From the NCBI RefSeq assembly GCF_900101435.1, contig NZ_FMZH01000001.1, positions 62,001-126,000 of the forward strand: 64,000 bases of DNA, written 5' to 3'. Under the pieces are notes generated by a model. It searched no databases. It was not told the origin of the DNA and saw only the letters and a list, made by a program, of their open reading frames with translations. This document shows, one piece after another, positions 18,581 to 27,617 of this stretch. A program made the translations under genes and the position numbers. Each line of letters begins with the position of its first letter. The stretch's first letter is position 1. The stretch comes from Pedobacter soli (GTDB lineage: Bacteria > Bacteroidota > Bacteroidia > Sphingobacteriales > Sphingobacteriaceae).

Positions 18581-19981
18581 ATGACGCTTAAATCTAAAAT
18601 ATTCCTTTTATCAATAATTTCTTTGCTGGCCTTTGGCTGTAAGGAGAAACCTCATTTTGGCGATAAAAGCTTGCTGGTTTCGGAAAATGGAAGGTATTTA
18701 ACCACTGGCGATGGCAAGCCTTTCTTTTGGCTGGGTGATACCGGTTGGTTGTTGTTTGGCAGATTAACGCGGGAGGAAGCCGAAACCTATCTGGAAGACC
18801 GGAAGCAGAAAGGCTTTAACGTCATTCAGGTAATGGTTTTGCATGATGTGCCCTCGCGCAATGTGTATTTAGATTCGTCGGTTGTACATGGCGATGTAGC
18901 CAAACCCATGCTCACCCCGGGCAATAATCCGAAAGATTCTGTAGCCTACGATTACTGGGATCACGTAGATTATATTGTAGATAAAGCCGCAGAAAAAGGC
19001 CTTTACATGGCGCTGGTGCCCGTTTGGGGAACCAATGTTAAAGCCGGGAAAGTAAAGGAAGTACAGGCCAAAAAATATGCAGAATTTTTAGCCAAAAGAT
19101 ACCGCGAAAAATGGAATATCATCTGGTTAAATGGTGGCGACATTAAAGGTTCTGATGGATTGAAAGTTTGGAATACCATTGGGCAAACCTTACGGGCCAA
19201 TGATCCAAATCATTTAATTACTTTCCATCCACGTGGCAGAACAGCATCCTCGCAATGGTTCCACAATTCGCCATGGAGTGATTTCGATATGGTGCAATCC
19301 GGCCACCGCCGTTATGAGCAGGATACTTCGAAGAACGAAAAATGGCATTACGGAGAAGATAACTGGAAATACATTGAAGCCGATTACAAGTTAAAACCAG
19401 TTAAACCCACTATTGATGGCGAGCCTTCGTATGAAGATATTCCGCAAGGCCTGCACGATACCACGCAACCACGCTGGGCAGCTGCCGATGTGAGAAGATA
19501 CGGTTATTGGTCGGTTTTTGCTGGCGCCTTTGGTTATACATACGGCCATAATTCGGTAATGCAGATGTATAAGCTTACCGATAAAAAACCAGCTTACGGC
19601 CCCAAAGATCCCTGGAATATTGCTTTGAATGCTGAAGGTGCAAGCCAAATTCAATATTTAAAAGCATTGATGCTTTCGCACAGTTATTTCGACCGTGTGC
19701 CCGACCAAACCTTAATTGCAGGCCAAAATGGCGAAAAATATGACCGCGTTTTAGCAACCCGGGGCGAAGATTTCGCCATGTGCTATACCTACACGGGTAG
19801 AAATTTTAAAGTACAAATGGGTAAAATTGATGGCGATGATGTAAAAGCTTCGTGGTTTGATCCACGCACCGGAAAAATTACACCAATTGGTGAGTTTGAA
19901 AACAAAGGTATCCATGAGTTTAATCCTCCGGGCGAAGCCTCAAATGGCAACGATTGGGTGTTGGTTTTAGAGAAAATATAG
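18581..19981 (+). CDS. GH140-type apiosidase (DUF4038 family) lipoprotein
   Basis: Predicted to release the chain from the apiose attachment of rhamnogalacturonan II, the activity known for GH140. The 466-residue lipoprotein has lipobox FGC (Cys20). It shows the family opening GRYLTTGDGKPFFWLGDTGW, the barrel strands NIIWLNGGD (Asp187) and TIDGEPSYED (Glu281), which match the expected acid/base and nucleophile positions. The C-terminal sandwich domain contains FKVQMGKIDG and WFDPRTGKITPIGEF. It starts 2 bp after the DUF6298 gene. It is the strongest RG-II marker in the window. Confidence 0.85.
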   Translation: MTLKSKIFLLSIISLLAFGCKEKPHFGDKSLLVSENGRYLTTGDGKPFFWLGDTGWLLFGRLTREEAETYLEDRKQKGFNVIQVMVLHDVPSRNVYLDSSVVHGDVAKPMLTPGNNPKDSVAYDYWDHVDYIVDKAAEKGLYMALVPVWGTNVKAGKVKEVQAKKYAEFLAKRYREKWNIIWLNGGDIKGSDGLKVWNTIGQTLRANDPNHLITFHPRGRTASSQWFHNSPWSDFDMVQSGHRRYEQDTSKNEKWHYGEDNWKYIEADYKLKPVKPTIDGEPSYEDIPQGLHDTTQPRWAAADVRRYGYWSVFAGAFGYTYGHNSVMQMYKLTDKKPAYGPKDPWNIALNAEGASQIQYLKALMLSHSYFDRVPDQTLIAGQNGEKYDRVLATRGEDFAMCYTYTGRNFKVQMGKIDGDDVKASWFDPRTGKITPIGEFENKGIHEFNPPGEASNGNDWVLVLEKI

Positions 19982-20222
19982 ATTACCGTCATTGCGAGGA
20001 AGAATGACGAAGCAATCTCAAAGAAAGATTGTCATTAAGAGAAATCTATCGGGATCGTCATCCTAATCCGATAGCTATCGGATGGGAATCTTAAGGCATT
20101 TGCAATCAGATTCCCGCTTTCGTGGGAATGACGATCCTGGAAGTAAACGTGGCGTCAGATGTTACCATCTGATGCTGAAAAAGAAACAAATAAAAGTGCC
20201 AGATAGCAATATCTGGCACCAT
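19982..20222. repeat. Cluster of extragenic palindromic repeats (families A, B and short hairpins)
   Basis: Three repeat types sit in tandem between the apiosidase and the GH43 gene. A half-copy of family A (CGTCATTGCGAGGAAGAATG, then GAAGCAATCT) begins at 19987. A complete family B inverted repeat (ATCGTCATCC...GGGAATGACGAT) lies at 20054-20135 and encloses a second palindrome, CCGATAGCTATCGG. Two short perfect hairpins follow at 20152-20176 and 20196-20219. The region also holds the GH43 translation start area. Confidence 0.75.
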
Positions 20223-20236
20223 GATAAACAAAGAAA

Positions 20237-21169
20237 GTGTTAAAATTTAAGTTCATATCATCCTTACGGTTAGCCATTTTAGGCCTGGCAATTTGCGGAT
20301 TAACTTCCTGCACTAAACAGGCTTATTTGTTTACCTCGTTCCACGAACCAGCCACAGCAGGTTTACGTCTGCTGTACAGTTACGATGCTTACCACTGGAC
20401 CGATTTAAACAAAACCTTTTTAAAACCAACAGTCGGAACCCAAAAAGTATTGCGCGATCCATCGATGGTTCAAGGCCCTGATGGTACTTTTCACCTGGTT
20501 TGGACTTGCAGCTGGAAAGGTGATAAAGGTTTTGGCTATGCCAGTTCCAGGGATCTCATCCATTGGAGTAAACAACAATTTATCCCGGTAATGGAAAACG
20601 AACCTAAAACCGTGAACGTTTGGGCACCGGAGCTTTTTTACGATGAAGAAAATAAAGAATATGTAATTATCTGGGCTTCTACCATACCTTTCCGTTTTGC
20701 CAAAGGGATAGAAGAAGAGGACAACAACCACCGGATGTACTCGGTTACGACAAAGGATTTTGTAACTTTTTCTCAGCCTAAATTATTTCTGGATCCTGGT
20801 TTTAGTGTAATTGATGCGGTGATTGTTAAACGCGAAGCAAAAGATTATGTCCTGGTCTTGAAAGACAATACCCGGCCTAACCGCAATTTAAAAGTGGCTT
20901 TCGGAACATCTGCTTTAGGCCCGTACACGAATGTATCTGAAGCTTTTAGCCCTAAACTAACCGAAGGTCCCACGGTGGTAAAAACCGGAAAAGACTGGCT
21001 GATTTATTTCGATGCTTACGGACAAAAAAACTATTCGGCCATGAAAACTACTGATTTTAAAACCTTTAAAGATATAACCAGTGAAGTATCAGTACCTGAA
21101 GGGCATAAACATGGTACTATTTTAAAAGTGAAGAAGAAAGTGATTGAAGATTTATTAAAAAATAAATAA
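20237..21169 (+). CDS. GH43-type five-bladed beta-propeller lipoprotein
   Basis: A 310-residue lipoprotein (lipobox LTSC, Cys25). The start is a GTG at 20237; no in-frame ATG precedes the signal peptide. GH43 catalytic residues are visible: Asp74 in LRDPSM (general base), Asp192 in VIDAVI (pKa modulator) and Glu242 in TEGPT (general acid), with WAPEL between. Likely an arabinofuranosidase, galactosidase or xylosidase acting on pectic side chains. It is short for a GH43 and lacks a C-terminal sandwich module. The substrate cannot be told from the sequence. Confidence 0.75.
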   Translation: MLKFKFISSLRLAILGLAICGLTSCTKQAYLFTSFHEPATAGLRLLYSYDAYHWTDLNKTFLKPTVGTQKVLRDPSMVQGPDGTFHLVWTCSWKGDKGFGYASSRDLIHWSKQQFIPVMENEPKTVNVWAPELFYDEENKEYVIIWASTIPFRFAKGIEEEDNNHRMYSVTTKDFVTFSQPKLFLDPGFSVIDAVIVKREAKDYVLVLKDNTRPNRNLKVAFGTSALGPYTNVSEAFSPKLTEGPTVVKTGKDWLIYFDAYGQKNYSAMKTTDFKTFKDITSEVSVPEGHKHGTILKVKKKVIEDLLKNK

Positions 21170-21175
21170 GTGAAT

Positions 21176-21331
21176 AAACCTCGCAGGTTTTAAAAACCTG
21201 CGAGGTTTAAAAGGAATAGAAGATCGTCATTGCGAACTGAAGTAAAGGATGGAGCGGGTGCGTGAAGCAATCTATTTAGCAAAAAAGATTGCTTCGTTTC
21301 GATGAAAAATCGGAAACGCGTAATGACGTAG
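21176..21331. repeat. Short hairpin plus a full family A palindromic repeat
   Basis: A 15-bp inverted repeat, AAACCTCGCAGGTTT, at 21176-21208, followed by a complete family A element from 21222 to 21330. The latter begins GATCGTCATTGCGA, contains GAAGCAATCT and AGATTGCTTC as an inner inverted pair, and ends CGTAATGACG. Confidence 0.75.
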
Positions 21332-21344
21332 AACATAAATTAAA

Positions 21345-23177
21345 ATGAAAATACAACAGATATTTGGTTTAGCTATACCACTTGCATTGGCCCTAAGCAC
21401 TGTGCAGGCACAGGATACCGTGCGCTATACCGGTAAAACACTGGTCAATGCCGATTATCACCACGGGCAGTTAACACCCGTTGTTGGCGTACACAGCATC
21501 CAAACCTTTCGTGCGAACCGTGAGCATCCGGAGCTGGCTGAGAATTTTGGCTGGACCTATAACCACGCACCGATGCTGGCTTACTGGAACAACCAATTTT
21601 ATGTAGAATATTTAAGCGATAAAGTAGGCGAGAGCATCCCTCCAGGACAAACTTTGCTGCAATCATCAAAAGATGGCTACACCTGGACCAAACCTGACGT
21701 TATTTTCCCTGTTTACCGGATTCCGGATGGTACCACAAAAGAAGGCCGTACTGATGTCGCCAAAGATCTCGACGCGGTAATGCACCAAAGAATGGGCTTT
21801 TATGTTTCGACCAAAAATGTTTTCCTGGTGCTGGGCTTTTATGCCATCAGTTTCGATGCCAAAGATGATCCTAATGATGGACATGGCATTGGCCGGGCTG
21901 TACGCGAGATACAGGCAGATGGCACATACGGACCGATTTATTTCATCCATTACAACCCAGGTTATGCTGAAAAGAATACCAAATATCCATACTATACTAA
22001 AAGCAAAAGCAAAGCTTTTATTGAAGCCTGTAACGAGCTGTTGGCTAATAAATTAATGACACAGCAATGGAACGAAGAGGCCGACCGGAAAGATCCGCTA
22101 ATTACTTTGCAAAAACAATACAAAGCCTTCAGTTACTATCATTTACCCGATGGTCGCGTAGTGGGGTTATGGAAGAACGCTCTAACGGCCATCAGTACCG
22201 ACAATGGTAAAAGCTGGCCTGAAAGTGCATTCCGCGCACCTGGTTTTGTAAACAGCAATGCCAAAATCTGGGGCCAAAAAACCAGCGATGGCCATTTCGC
22301 AACCGTGTATAATCCATCCGAATACCGCTGGCCGCTGGCCATCTCAACAAGTAAGAATGGTTTGGATTACACTGACCTTTCCTTAGTAAATGGCGAAATC
22401 ACGCCCATGCGTTATGGAGGCAATTATAAATCGTATGGTCCGCAATATGTTCGGGGCATTGAAGAAGGTAATGGAAAACCTGCTGATGGTAAACTTTGGG
22501 TAACCTACAGCATGAATAAAGAAGATATCTGGGTTTCGGGCATTCCGGTACCCGTAAGCACAACGGTTAACAGCCATGTAAACGATGATTTCAGTAAAAT
22601 GCCTGCCGATAAAGCTTTAGCTTTATGGAATATCTACAGTCCGCTTTGGGCACCAGTAAAAGTAGAAGAAGGCAATTTAGTGCTAAAAGACAAAGATCCT
22701 TTTGATTATGCAAAAGCCGAACGCGTATTTCCGGCTTCAAGTAAGCTAAGTACTTCTTTTTCGGTTATCCCTAAGCAAGATAATTTCGGTTTACTGGAAA
22801 TTGAGTTACAAGATGATAAAGGCATGGCTACCGTGCGTTTAACCTTTGATACCGCAGGTGTATTAAGTGCAAAAGCTGGTGCACGCTACAAAAATTTCTT
22901 AAAATATAAAGCTGGCGAAACCTACGATATTAAGCTAAAACTAACCACGGCGAATCGTTTTTACACCATTACCGTTAACGGCAAAGATGTACTTACCAGT
23001 CTGGCTTTCCAACCAGTAGCCAATGTTTCTCGCATTGTTTTCCGTACAGGCGACGTACGCCGTTTCCCGGATGTAGATACTCCAGCCGATCAAACCTACG
23101 ATTTAAACAACGCAGGAGAGGCCGAGAAAAAAGAAGCAGTTTATCTGATCAAATATTTAAAAACGGAGGGGATATGA
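21345..23177 (+). CDS. Secreted beta-propeller protein with C-terminal lectin-like domain
   Basis: A 610-residue protein with signal peptide ending VQAQ. Residues ~60-400 contain sialidase-type Asp boxes (SSKDGYTW, STDNGKSW, STSKNGLDY), so a six- or seven-bladed propeller is likely. Residues ~415-595 look like a laminin-G/concanavalin-like sandwich (DDFSKMPADKAL, FGLLEIELQDDKGMATVRLTFD, FYTITVNGKDVL). It may be a glycosidase or lyase on a rhamnosyl-uronic acid linkage, since BNR-type propellers in pectin loci include such enzymes, but I see no diagnostic catalytic residue set. Its stop overlaps the next gene's ATG by four bases (ATGA), so the two are co-translated. Confidence 0.6.
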   Translation: MKIQQIFGLAIPLALALSTVQAQDTVRYTGKTLVNADYHHGQLTPVVGVHSIQTFRANREHPELAENFGWTYNHAPMLAYWNNQFYVEYLSDKVGESIPPGQTLLQSSKDGYTWTKPDVIFPVYRIPDGTTKEGRTDVAKDLDAVMHQRMGFYVSTKNVFLVLGFYAISFDAKDDPNDGHGIGRAVREIQADGTYGPIYFIHYNPGYAEKNTKYPYYTKSKSKAFIEACNELLANKLMTQQWNEEADRKDPLITLQKQYKAFSYYHLPDGRVVGLWKNALTAISTDNGKSWPESAFRAPGFVNSNAKIWGQKTSDGHFATVYNPSEYRWPLAISTSKNGLDYTDLSLVNGEITPMRYGGNYKSYGPQYVRGIEEGNGKPADGKLWVTYSMNKEDIWVSGIPVPVSTTVNSHVNDDFSKMPADKALALWNIYSPLWAPVKVEEGNLVLKDKDPFDYAKAERVFPASSKLSTSFSVIPKQDNFGLLEIELQDDKGMATVRLTFDTAGVLSAKAGARYKNFLKYKAGETYDIKLKLTTANRFYTITVNGKDVLTSLAFQPVANVSRIVFRTGDVRRFPDVDTPADQTYDLNNAGEAEKKEAVYLIKYLKTEGI

Positions 23178-24724
23178 GGAAGTTGACAGTTTGGAGTTGG
23201 GAGTTGGGAGTTTTCCCGTCAGTGCATCCCCGCGCGATCGTCATTCCCAACTTGATTGGGAATCTTAAAGCTAATTGCATTAGGATTCCGGTGCAAGCGG
23301 GAATTGCGGCACTAACTATTTTCCTCTCATTTTTCTCTTTCTCCGCCAACGCCAAAATCCTGTTGCCACAAATCCTTTCCAGCAACATGGTTTTGCAACG
23401 AGCTAAACCTATCAATATCTGGGGCTTTGCAGCAGCAGGCGAGCGGGTAACCGTAACCTTCGCCGGGCAGAAAAAAGAAACCCTTACCGACAAAAACGGA
23501 AACTGGGCAGTAGTTTTAAATCCATTAAAAACAGCTGCACAACCGCAAAGTATGCTCATTTCGGGTTCCAACACCATCGAGCTGAACAATATTCTGGTTG
23601 GCGAAGTATGGCTTTGTGCGGGTCAATCGAACATGGAGTATGCCATGCGCAAACTGGCTAAAATCCCGAAGCCCAAAAATGAAAAACTGGGTTTTCCTGC
23701 TGATGAAGTAGCAGAGGCCAAAAACAAGCAGATCAGGATTTTCCTGGTAAACAGAAAAACTTTAATCAAACCTGATTCCATTCATAAAAGCTGGAGTGTA
23801 GCTGAAGATTCTGCCTTACGTGCCTTTTCGGCTGTAGGTTATTTCTTTGCCAAAGAGTTACAGCAAAAACTAGGTGTTCCGGTAGGGGTAATTTCTTCGG
23901 CAGTGCCGGGCAGCGCCATCGAACCCTGGATTTCGGAAAAGGCATTTGCTGATGAACCCTATTTTAAAGACAAAAAATTAGGCAACAATCCGGGTAAATT
24001 TTATACCCCAATGATTGAGCCACTTACCAAATTTAAAATCAATGGTTTTTTATGGTACCAGGGCGAAACCAATTGCTTTTTAAACGAAAACATCACCTAT
24101 GCCTATAAAATGAAAACGCTGATTAACCTTTGGCGCAAAGCCTGGGACGAAAGTAATTTGTCTTTTTATTATGTGCAGATTGCACCTTTCGATTACAGCA
24201 AACAAAAAAGCGATAAAGTATTGTTAACCGCTGATACTGAGCCTGCTTTCTGGGAAGCACAGGAACAGATTTTACGTTTGCCCAATACGGGAATGATTTC
24301 AACATCCGATTTAAACGATAATGGTGGCGATTTACACCCAACATATAAATGGGAGGTAGGCAGACGTCTGGCACTTTGGGCTTTAACCAAAACTTACCAC
24401 CAAAAAATAGATTTTTCCGGTCCAATTTATCAAGCTGTTACCTTTAAAGCGAACCAGGCCATACTCGATTTCGAATATTTAAACACAAAAACTTCTGGTT
24501 CTGTTACCGGCTTTACCCTGGCCGGAGCCGACGGGAAATTTGTACCCGCCAATGCAGAAATTAAAGCCGGCAAAGTGTGGGTATCGGCCAAAGATGTGGC
24601 GCAACCTAAGGCAGTACGTTACAACTGGGCAGAAAACCCTTCAGGGAATTTTTATAGCAACGGCTTGCCCGCTTTACCTTTTCGAACTGATAATCCATTA
24701 ACCCAACAATTTAAAACCAATTAA
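23174..24724 (+). CDS. Secreted carbohydrate esterase, sialate O-acetylesterase (SASA) type, with a repeat-derived N-terminus
   Basis: SGNH-fold esterase that probably removes O-acetyl groups from pectic sugars. Catalytic Ser152 is in the GQSNM motif, and DLHP near the C-terminal third supplies the Asp/His. The annotated start at 23174 overlaps the upstream stop (ATGA), yet residues ~21-44 are translated from a family B palindromic repeat (23236-23308). The true signal peptide, ALTIFLSFFSFSANA, lies after it. A GTG at 23291 would give a normal signal peptide without the repeat. Whether translation begins at the ATG or the GTG is open. The 3' end overlaps the GH2 gene by one base (TAATG). Confidence 0.8.
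   Translation: MRKLTVWSWELGVFPSVHPRAIVIPNLIGNLKANCIRIPVQAGIAALTIFLSFFSFSANAKILLPQILSSNMVLQRAKPINIWGFAAAGERVTVTFAGQKKETLTDKNGNWAVVLNPLKTAAQPQSMLISGSNTIELNNILVGEVWLCAGQSNMEYAMRKLAKIPKPKNEKLGFPADEVAEAKNKQIRIFLVNRKTLIKPDSIHKSWSVAEDSALRAFSAVGYFFAKELQQKLGVPVGVISSAVPGSAIEPWISEKAFADEPYFKDKKLGNNPGKFYTPMIEPLTKFKINGFLWYQGETNCFLNENITYAYKMKTLINLWRKAWDESNLSFYYVQIAPFDYSKQKSDKVLLTADTEPAFWEAQEQILRLPNTGMISTSDLNDNGGDLHPTYKWEVGRRLALWALTKTYHQKIDFSGPIYQAVTFKANQAILDFEYLNTKTSGSVTGFTLAGADGKFVPANAEIKAGKVWVSAKDVAQPKAVRYNWAENPSGNFYSNGLPALPFRTDNPLTQQFKTN
23236..23308. repeat. Family B palindromic repeat inside the esterase coding sequence
   Basis: Begins GCGATCGTCATTCCCAACTT, then GGGAATCTTA, and runs to GTGCAAGCGGGAATTGCGG. 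Its left half matches the intergenic copies at 20053 and 31188. The right end departs after GGGAAT and is replaced by esterase coding sequence. Confidence 0.7.
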
Positions 24725-27498
24725 TGTTAAAACGGTCATCACTATTTCTTTGCTTTATTTTACTGTTTTGCCTGGCTAAGGCACAACAAACAGAGAAATT
24801 ATATCTATCGGGTACGGGGAACGACCATACCGTAAACTGGGAATTCTTTTGTACCGAAGGCATGAACTCGGGCAAATGGACAACTATCCCCGTTCCTTCA
24901 AACTGGGAGCTACAAGGCTTTGGAAAATACAATTACGGTTTCAATAAAGAAGAAAATAAAGGCAAAGAACAAGGACTTTATAAGTATAAATTCAATGTTC
25001 CTGCTACATGGAAAAGCAAACAGATTAATATCGTTTTAGAAGGCTCTATGACCGATACCGAGGTTAAAATCAATGGCCAGCTGGCCGGAGAAATTCATCA
25101 GGGATCGTTTTACGTATTTAAATACGATATTACCAAACTCCTTAAGCTGGGTAGCGATAATTTACTTGAAGTAAAAGTAGCTAAACATTCTGCCAATGAA
25201 TCGGTTAACAATGCCGAACGCAAAGCAGATTTTTGGATTTTTGGCGGTATTTTCCGTCCGGTTTACCTCGAGGCTTTACCCACAAGCCATATGGAAAGGA
25301 TACAGATCGATGCACGTGCCAATGGAACATTGATGGCTAATCTTTTCACTACAGGCGATGCTGATAAAATTGCTGTTCAGTTAACAGATGCCAAAGGAAA
25401 TAAATTTGGCAGCAGTGCTTCTTTTAAAATTACCGGTAGCGCAACAAGCATAACTCAAACTTTTAAAAATCCGGCGCTTTGGTCGTCAGAATTCCCCAAT
25501 TTATACACCGCTACTTTTATGCTGAGCAAGAATGGAAAAATGCTCCATACGCTTACCAAAAAAATAGGTTTCAGAACGGTTGAAGTCCGTGAGCGCGATG
25601 GCGTATATGTTAACGGCGTAAAAATGAAATTTAAAGGTGTAAACCGGCATTCTTTTTATCCTTCATCGGGCCGTACTACCAGTAAAAAAATCAGTATTGC
25701 CGATGTGCAGTTAATGAAAGAAATGAACATGAATGCCGTTCGCATGTCGCATTACCCGCCCGACGGTCATTTTCTCGATGTTTGCGATTCGCTTGGCCTT
25801 TTCGTGATGGATGAACTGGCCGGATGGCACGGTACCTACAACACAGCCACTGGCACAAAATTATTTAAAGAAATGATGGCCGCGGATGAAAATCATCCAT
25901 CCATTATATTTTGGGCCAATGGAAACGAAGGTGGTCACAACCGGGAACTCGATCACCTTTTCCCTGAAAACGATATACAGAAACGCCCGTTAATTCATCC
26001 ATGGGAAGTTTTTGGGGGCTTTGAAACCACGCATTACCGAGAATATAATTACGGTATTGGCAATTACGATCATGGGCACAACATATTAATGCCTACAGAG
26101 TTCCTGCATGGCATGTGGGATGGCGGTCATGGCGCTGGAATAGAAGATTACTGGAACGCCATGTGGAACAACCCGCTTTCTGCAGGTGGTTTTCTTTGGG
26201 ATTTTGCAGATCAGGCTGTGGTACGCACCGATAAAAATGGCATTTTAGATACCGATGGCAACCATGGGCCCGATGGGATTGTAGGGCCATACCACGAAAA
26301 AGAAGGCAGTTTTTATACCATTAAAGAAGTATGGAGTCCGGTATTTGTCGAAAAAAGAGAAATTACTACTGCATTTAATGGTACTTTCCGTCTCGAGAAC
26401 AGATATGCCTTTACCAACCTTAACCAATGCAGTTTTGAGTGGAAATTAAAAAGATTAAAAGCCGATGGTTCCGAAACCGATTTCAAAGCAGGTAAAGCAA
26501 ATGCACCTGATATTAAACCTTTAGAAAAGGGAACACTGCAAATCAATCTCCCGGCCGACTGGAAAAATTTCGATGCACTGTATCTAACCGCTAAAGATGT
26601 TTACGGCAAAGAATTATTTACCTGGAGTTTCCCAATCAGCCTGCCAAAAGATGATGCCGCTAAACTGGTTGTAACCACCGGAAAATCAAAAGTGAACTTC
26701 AAAGAATCGGCTACGGTTTTCGACGTTTCGGCTAATGGCATTCAACTAACTTTCGATAAAACAAATGGCCTGCTGCAAAAGGTAGAGAATACCAAAGGAG
26801 TCATTCCTTTTAACAACGGACCGGTTTTACAGGAAAGCGTAAATAACTTTAAAAATTTCACGACCAGAATGGATGGTCAAAACCTGGTTATCGCTTCAAC
26901 CTTTGACAGAAAAGAAAGTTATAACACCTTAGAATGGACTATTTATCCATCAGGCTGGTTAAAAATGCAGGTAAAATATTTCCCTGCGGCCTATTTTACC
27001 ACTTTCGTTGGCTTAAATTTTTCTTATCCCGAAACAGAAATGAAAGGCGTAACTTACAAAGGTAACGGGCCTTACCGTGTTTGGAAAAACCGCATGAAAG
27101 GTACCCAACTGGGCTTATGGAAGAAAGATTACAACGATTCGGCAACCGGAGAACCACCATGGCAATACCCTGAATTTAAAGGCTATTATGCCAATTTGTA
27201 CTGGTGCGATTTTATTGGGAAGACACAAAATTTCAGGGTAGTAACCGATAGAGAAGATGTTTTTTTAAGGTTGTTTACCCCGAAGAAATCGAAAGACACA
27301 GAATACGATAACATGAGTCCGACTTTCCCGAATGGCGATATTTCTTTTATGAACGGAATTTCGGCCATTGGTACCAAAACACAAAAACCAGAAACCACAG
27401 GGCCAATGGGCATGAAACATGTGTTCTACGATTTTGAAAAAGAACCGGCTAGAGCGTTGGATATGACTTTGTATTTTGATTTTTCACCCAAAAATTAA
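24724..27498 (+). CDS. GH2-family beta-galactosidase-like enzyme (first copy)
   Basis: Secreted, 924 residues, with a signal peptide ending AKAQ. Domain order is the GH2 sugar-binding domain (IPVPSNWELQGFG, about 53-180), the immunoglobulin-like domain, then the TIM barrel from about 300 (MKFKGVNRHSF, MNMNAVRMSHYPPD). The acid/base is Glu402 in NGNEGGH; the nucleophile is Glu459 in MPTEFLHG. A C-terminal sandwich region of ~300 residues follows (LVVTTGKSKVNFKESATVFD onward). It most resembles beta-galactosidases of the LacZ-type layout but could act on another beta-linked pectic sugar. The start overlaps the upstream stop. Confidence 0.85.
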   Translation: MLKRSSLFLCFILLFCLAKAQQTEKLYLSGTGNDHTVNWEFFCTEGMNSGKWTTIPVPSNWELQGFGKYNYGFNKEENKGKEQGLYKYKFNVPATWKSKQINIVLEGSMTDTEVKINGQLAGEIHQGSFYVFKYDITKLLKLGSDNLLEVKVAKHSANESVNNAERKADFWIFGGIFRPVYLEALPTSHMERIQIDARANGTLMANLFTTGDADKIAVQLTDAKGNKFGSSASFKITGSATSITQTFKNPALWSSEFPNLYTATFMLSKNGKMLHTLTKKIGFRTVEVRERDGVYVNGVKMKFKGVNRHSFYPSSGRTTSKKISIADVQLMKEMNMNAVRMSHYPPDGHFLDVCDSLGLFVMDELAGWHGTYNTATGTKLFKEMMAADENHPSIIFWANGNEGGHNRELDHLFPENDIQKRPLIHPWEVFGGFETTHYREYNYGIGNYDHGHNILMPTEFLHGMWDGGHGAGIEDYWNAMWNNPLSAGGFLWDFADQAVVRTDKNGILDTDGNHGPDGIVGPYHEKEGSFYTIKEVWSPVFVEKREITTAFNGTFRLENRYAFTNLNQCSFEWKLKRLKADGSETDFKAGKANAPDIKPLEKGTLQINLPADWKNFDALYLTAKDVYGKELFTWSFPISLPKDDAAKLVVTTGKSKVNFKESATVFDVSANGIQLTFDKTNGLLQKVENTKGVIPFNNGPVLQESVNNFKNFTTRMDGQNLVIASTFDRKESYNTLEWTIYPSGWLKMQVKYFPAAYFTTFVGLNFSYPETEMKGVTYKGNGPYRVWKNRMKGTQLGLWKKDYNDSATGEPPWQYPEFKGYYANLYWCDFIGKTQNFRVVTDREDVFLRLFTPKKSKDTEYDNMSPTFPNGDISFMNGISAIGTKTQKPETTGPMGMKHVFYDFEKEPARALDMTLYFDFSPKN

Positions 27499-27582
27499 CC
27501 ACAGATGAATTGGATGAACACAGATAAAAATATTATTGAATTATTGCAGAAAGATCAGTGTTTATCTGTGTGTATCTGTGGC
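27499..27582. repeat. Family D palindromic repeat (CCACAGAT type)
   Basis: Starts immediately after the stop of the GH2 gene with CCACAGATGA and ends ATCTGTGGC. An inner pair, ACACAGATAAA / TTTATCTGTGT, strengthens the fold. Related copies lie at 38657, 38748 and 40477. Confidence 0.7.
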
Positions 27583-27617
27583 AAAAAAATTAACTGAATC
27601 GGTGTAATCACTAAAAA

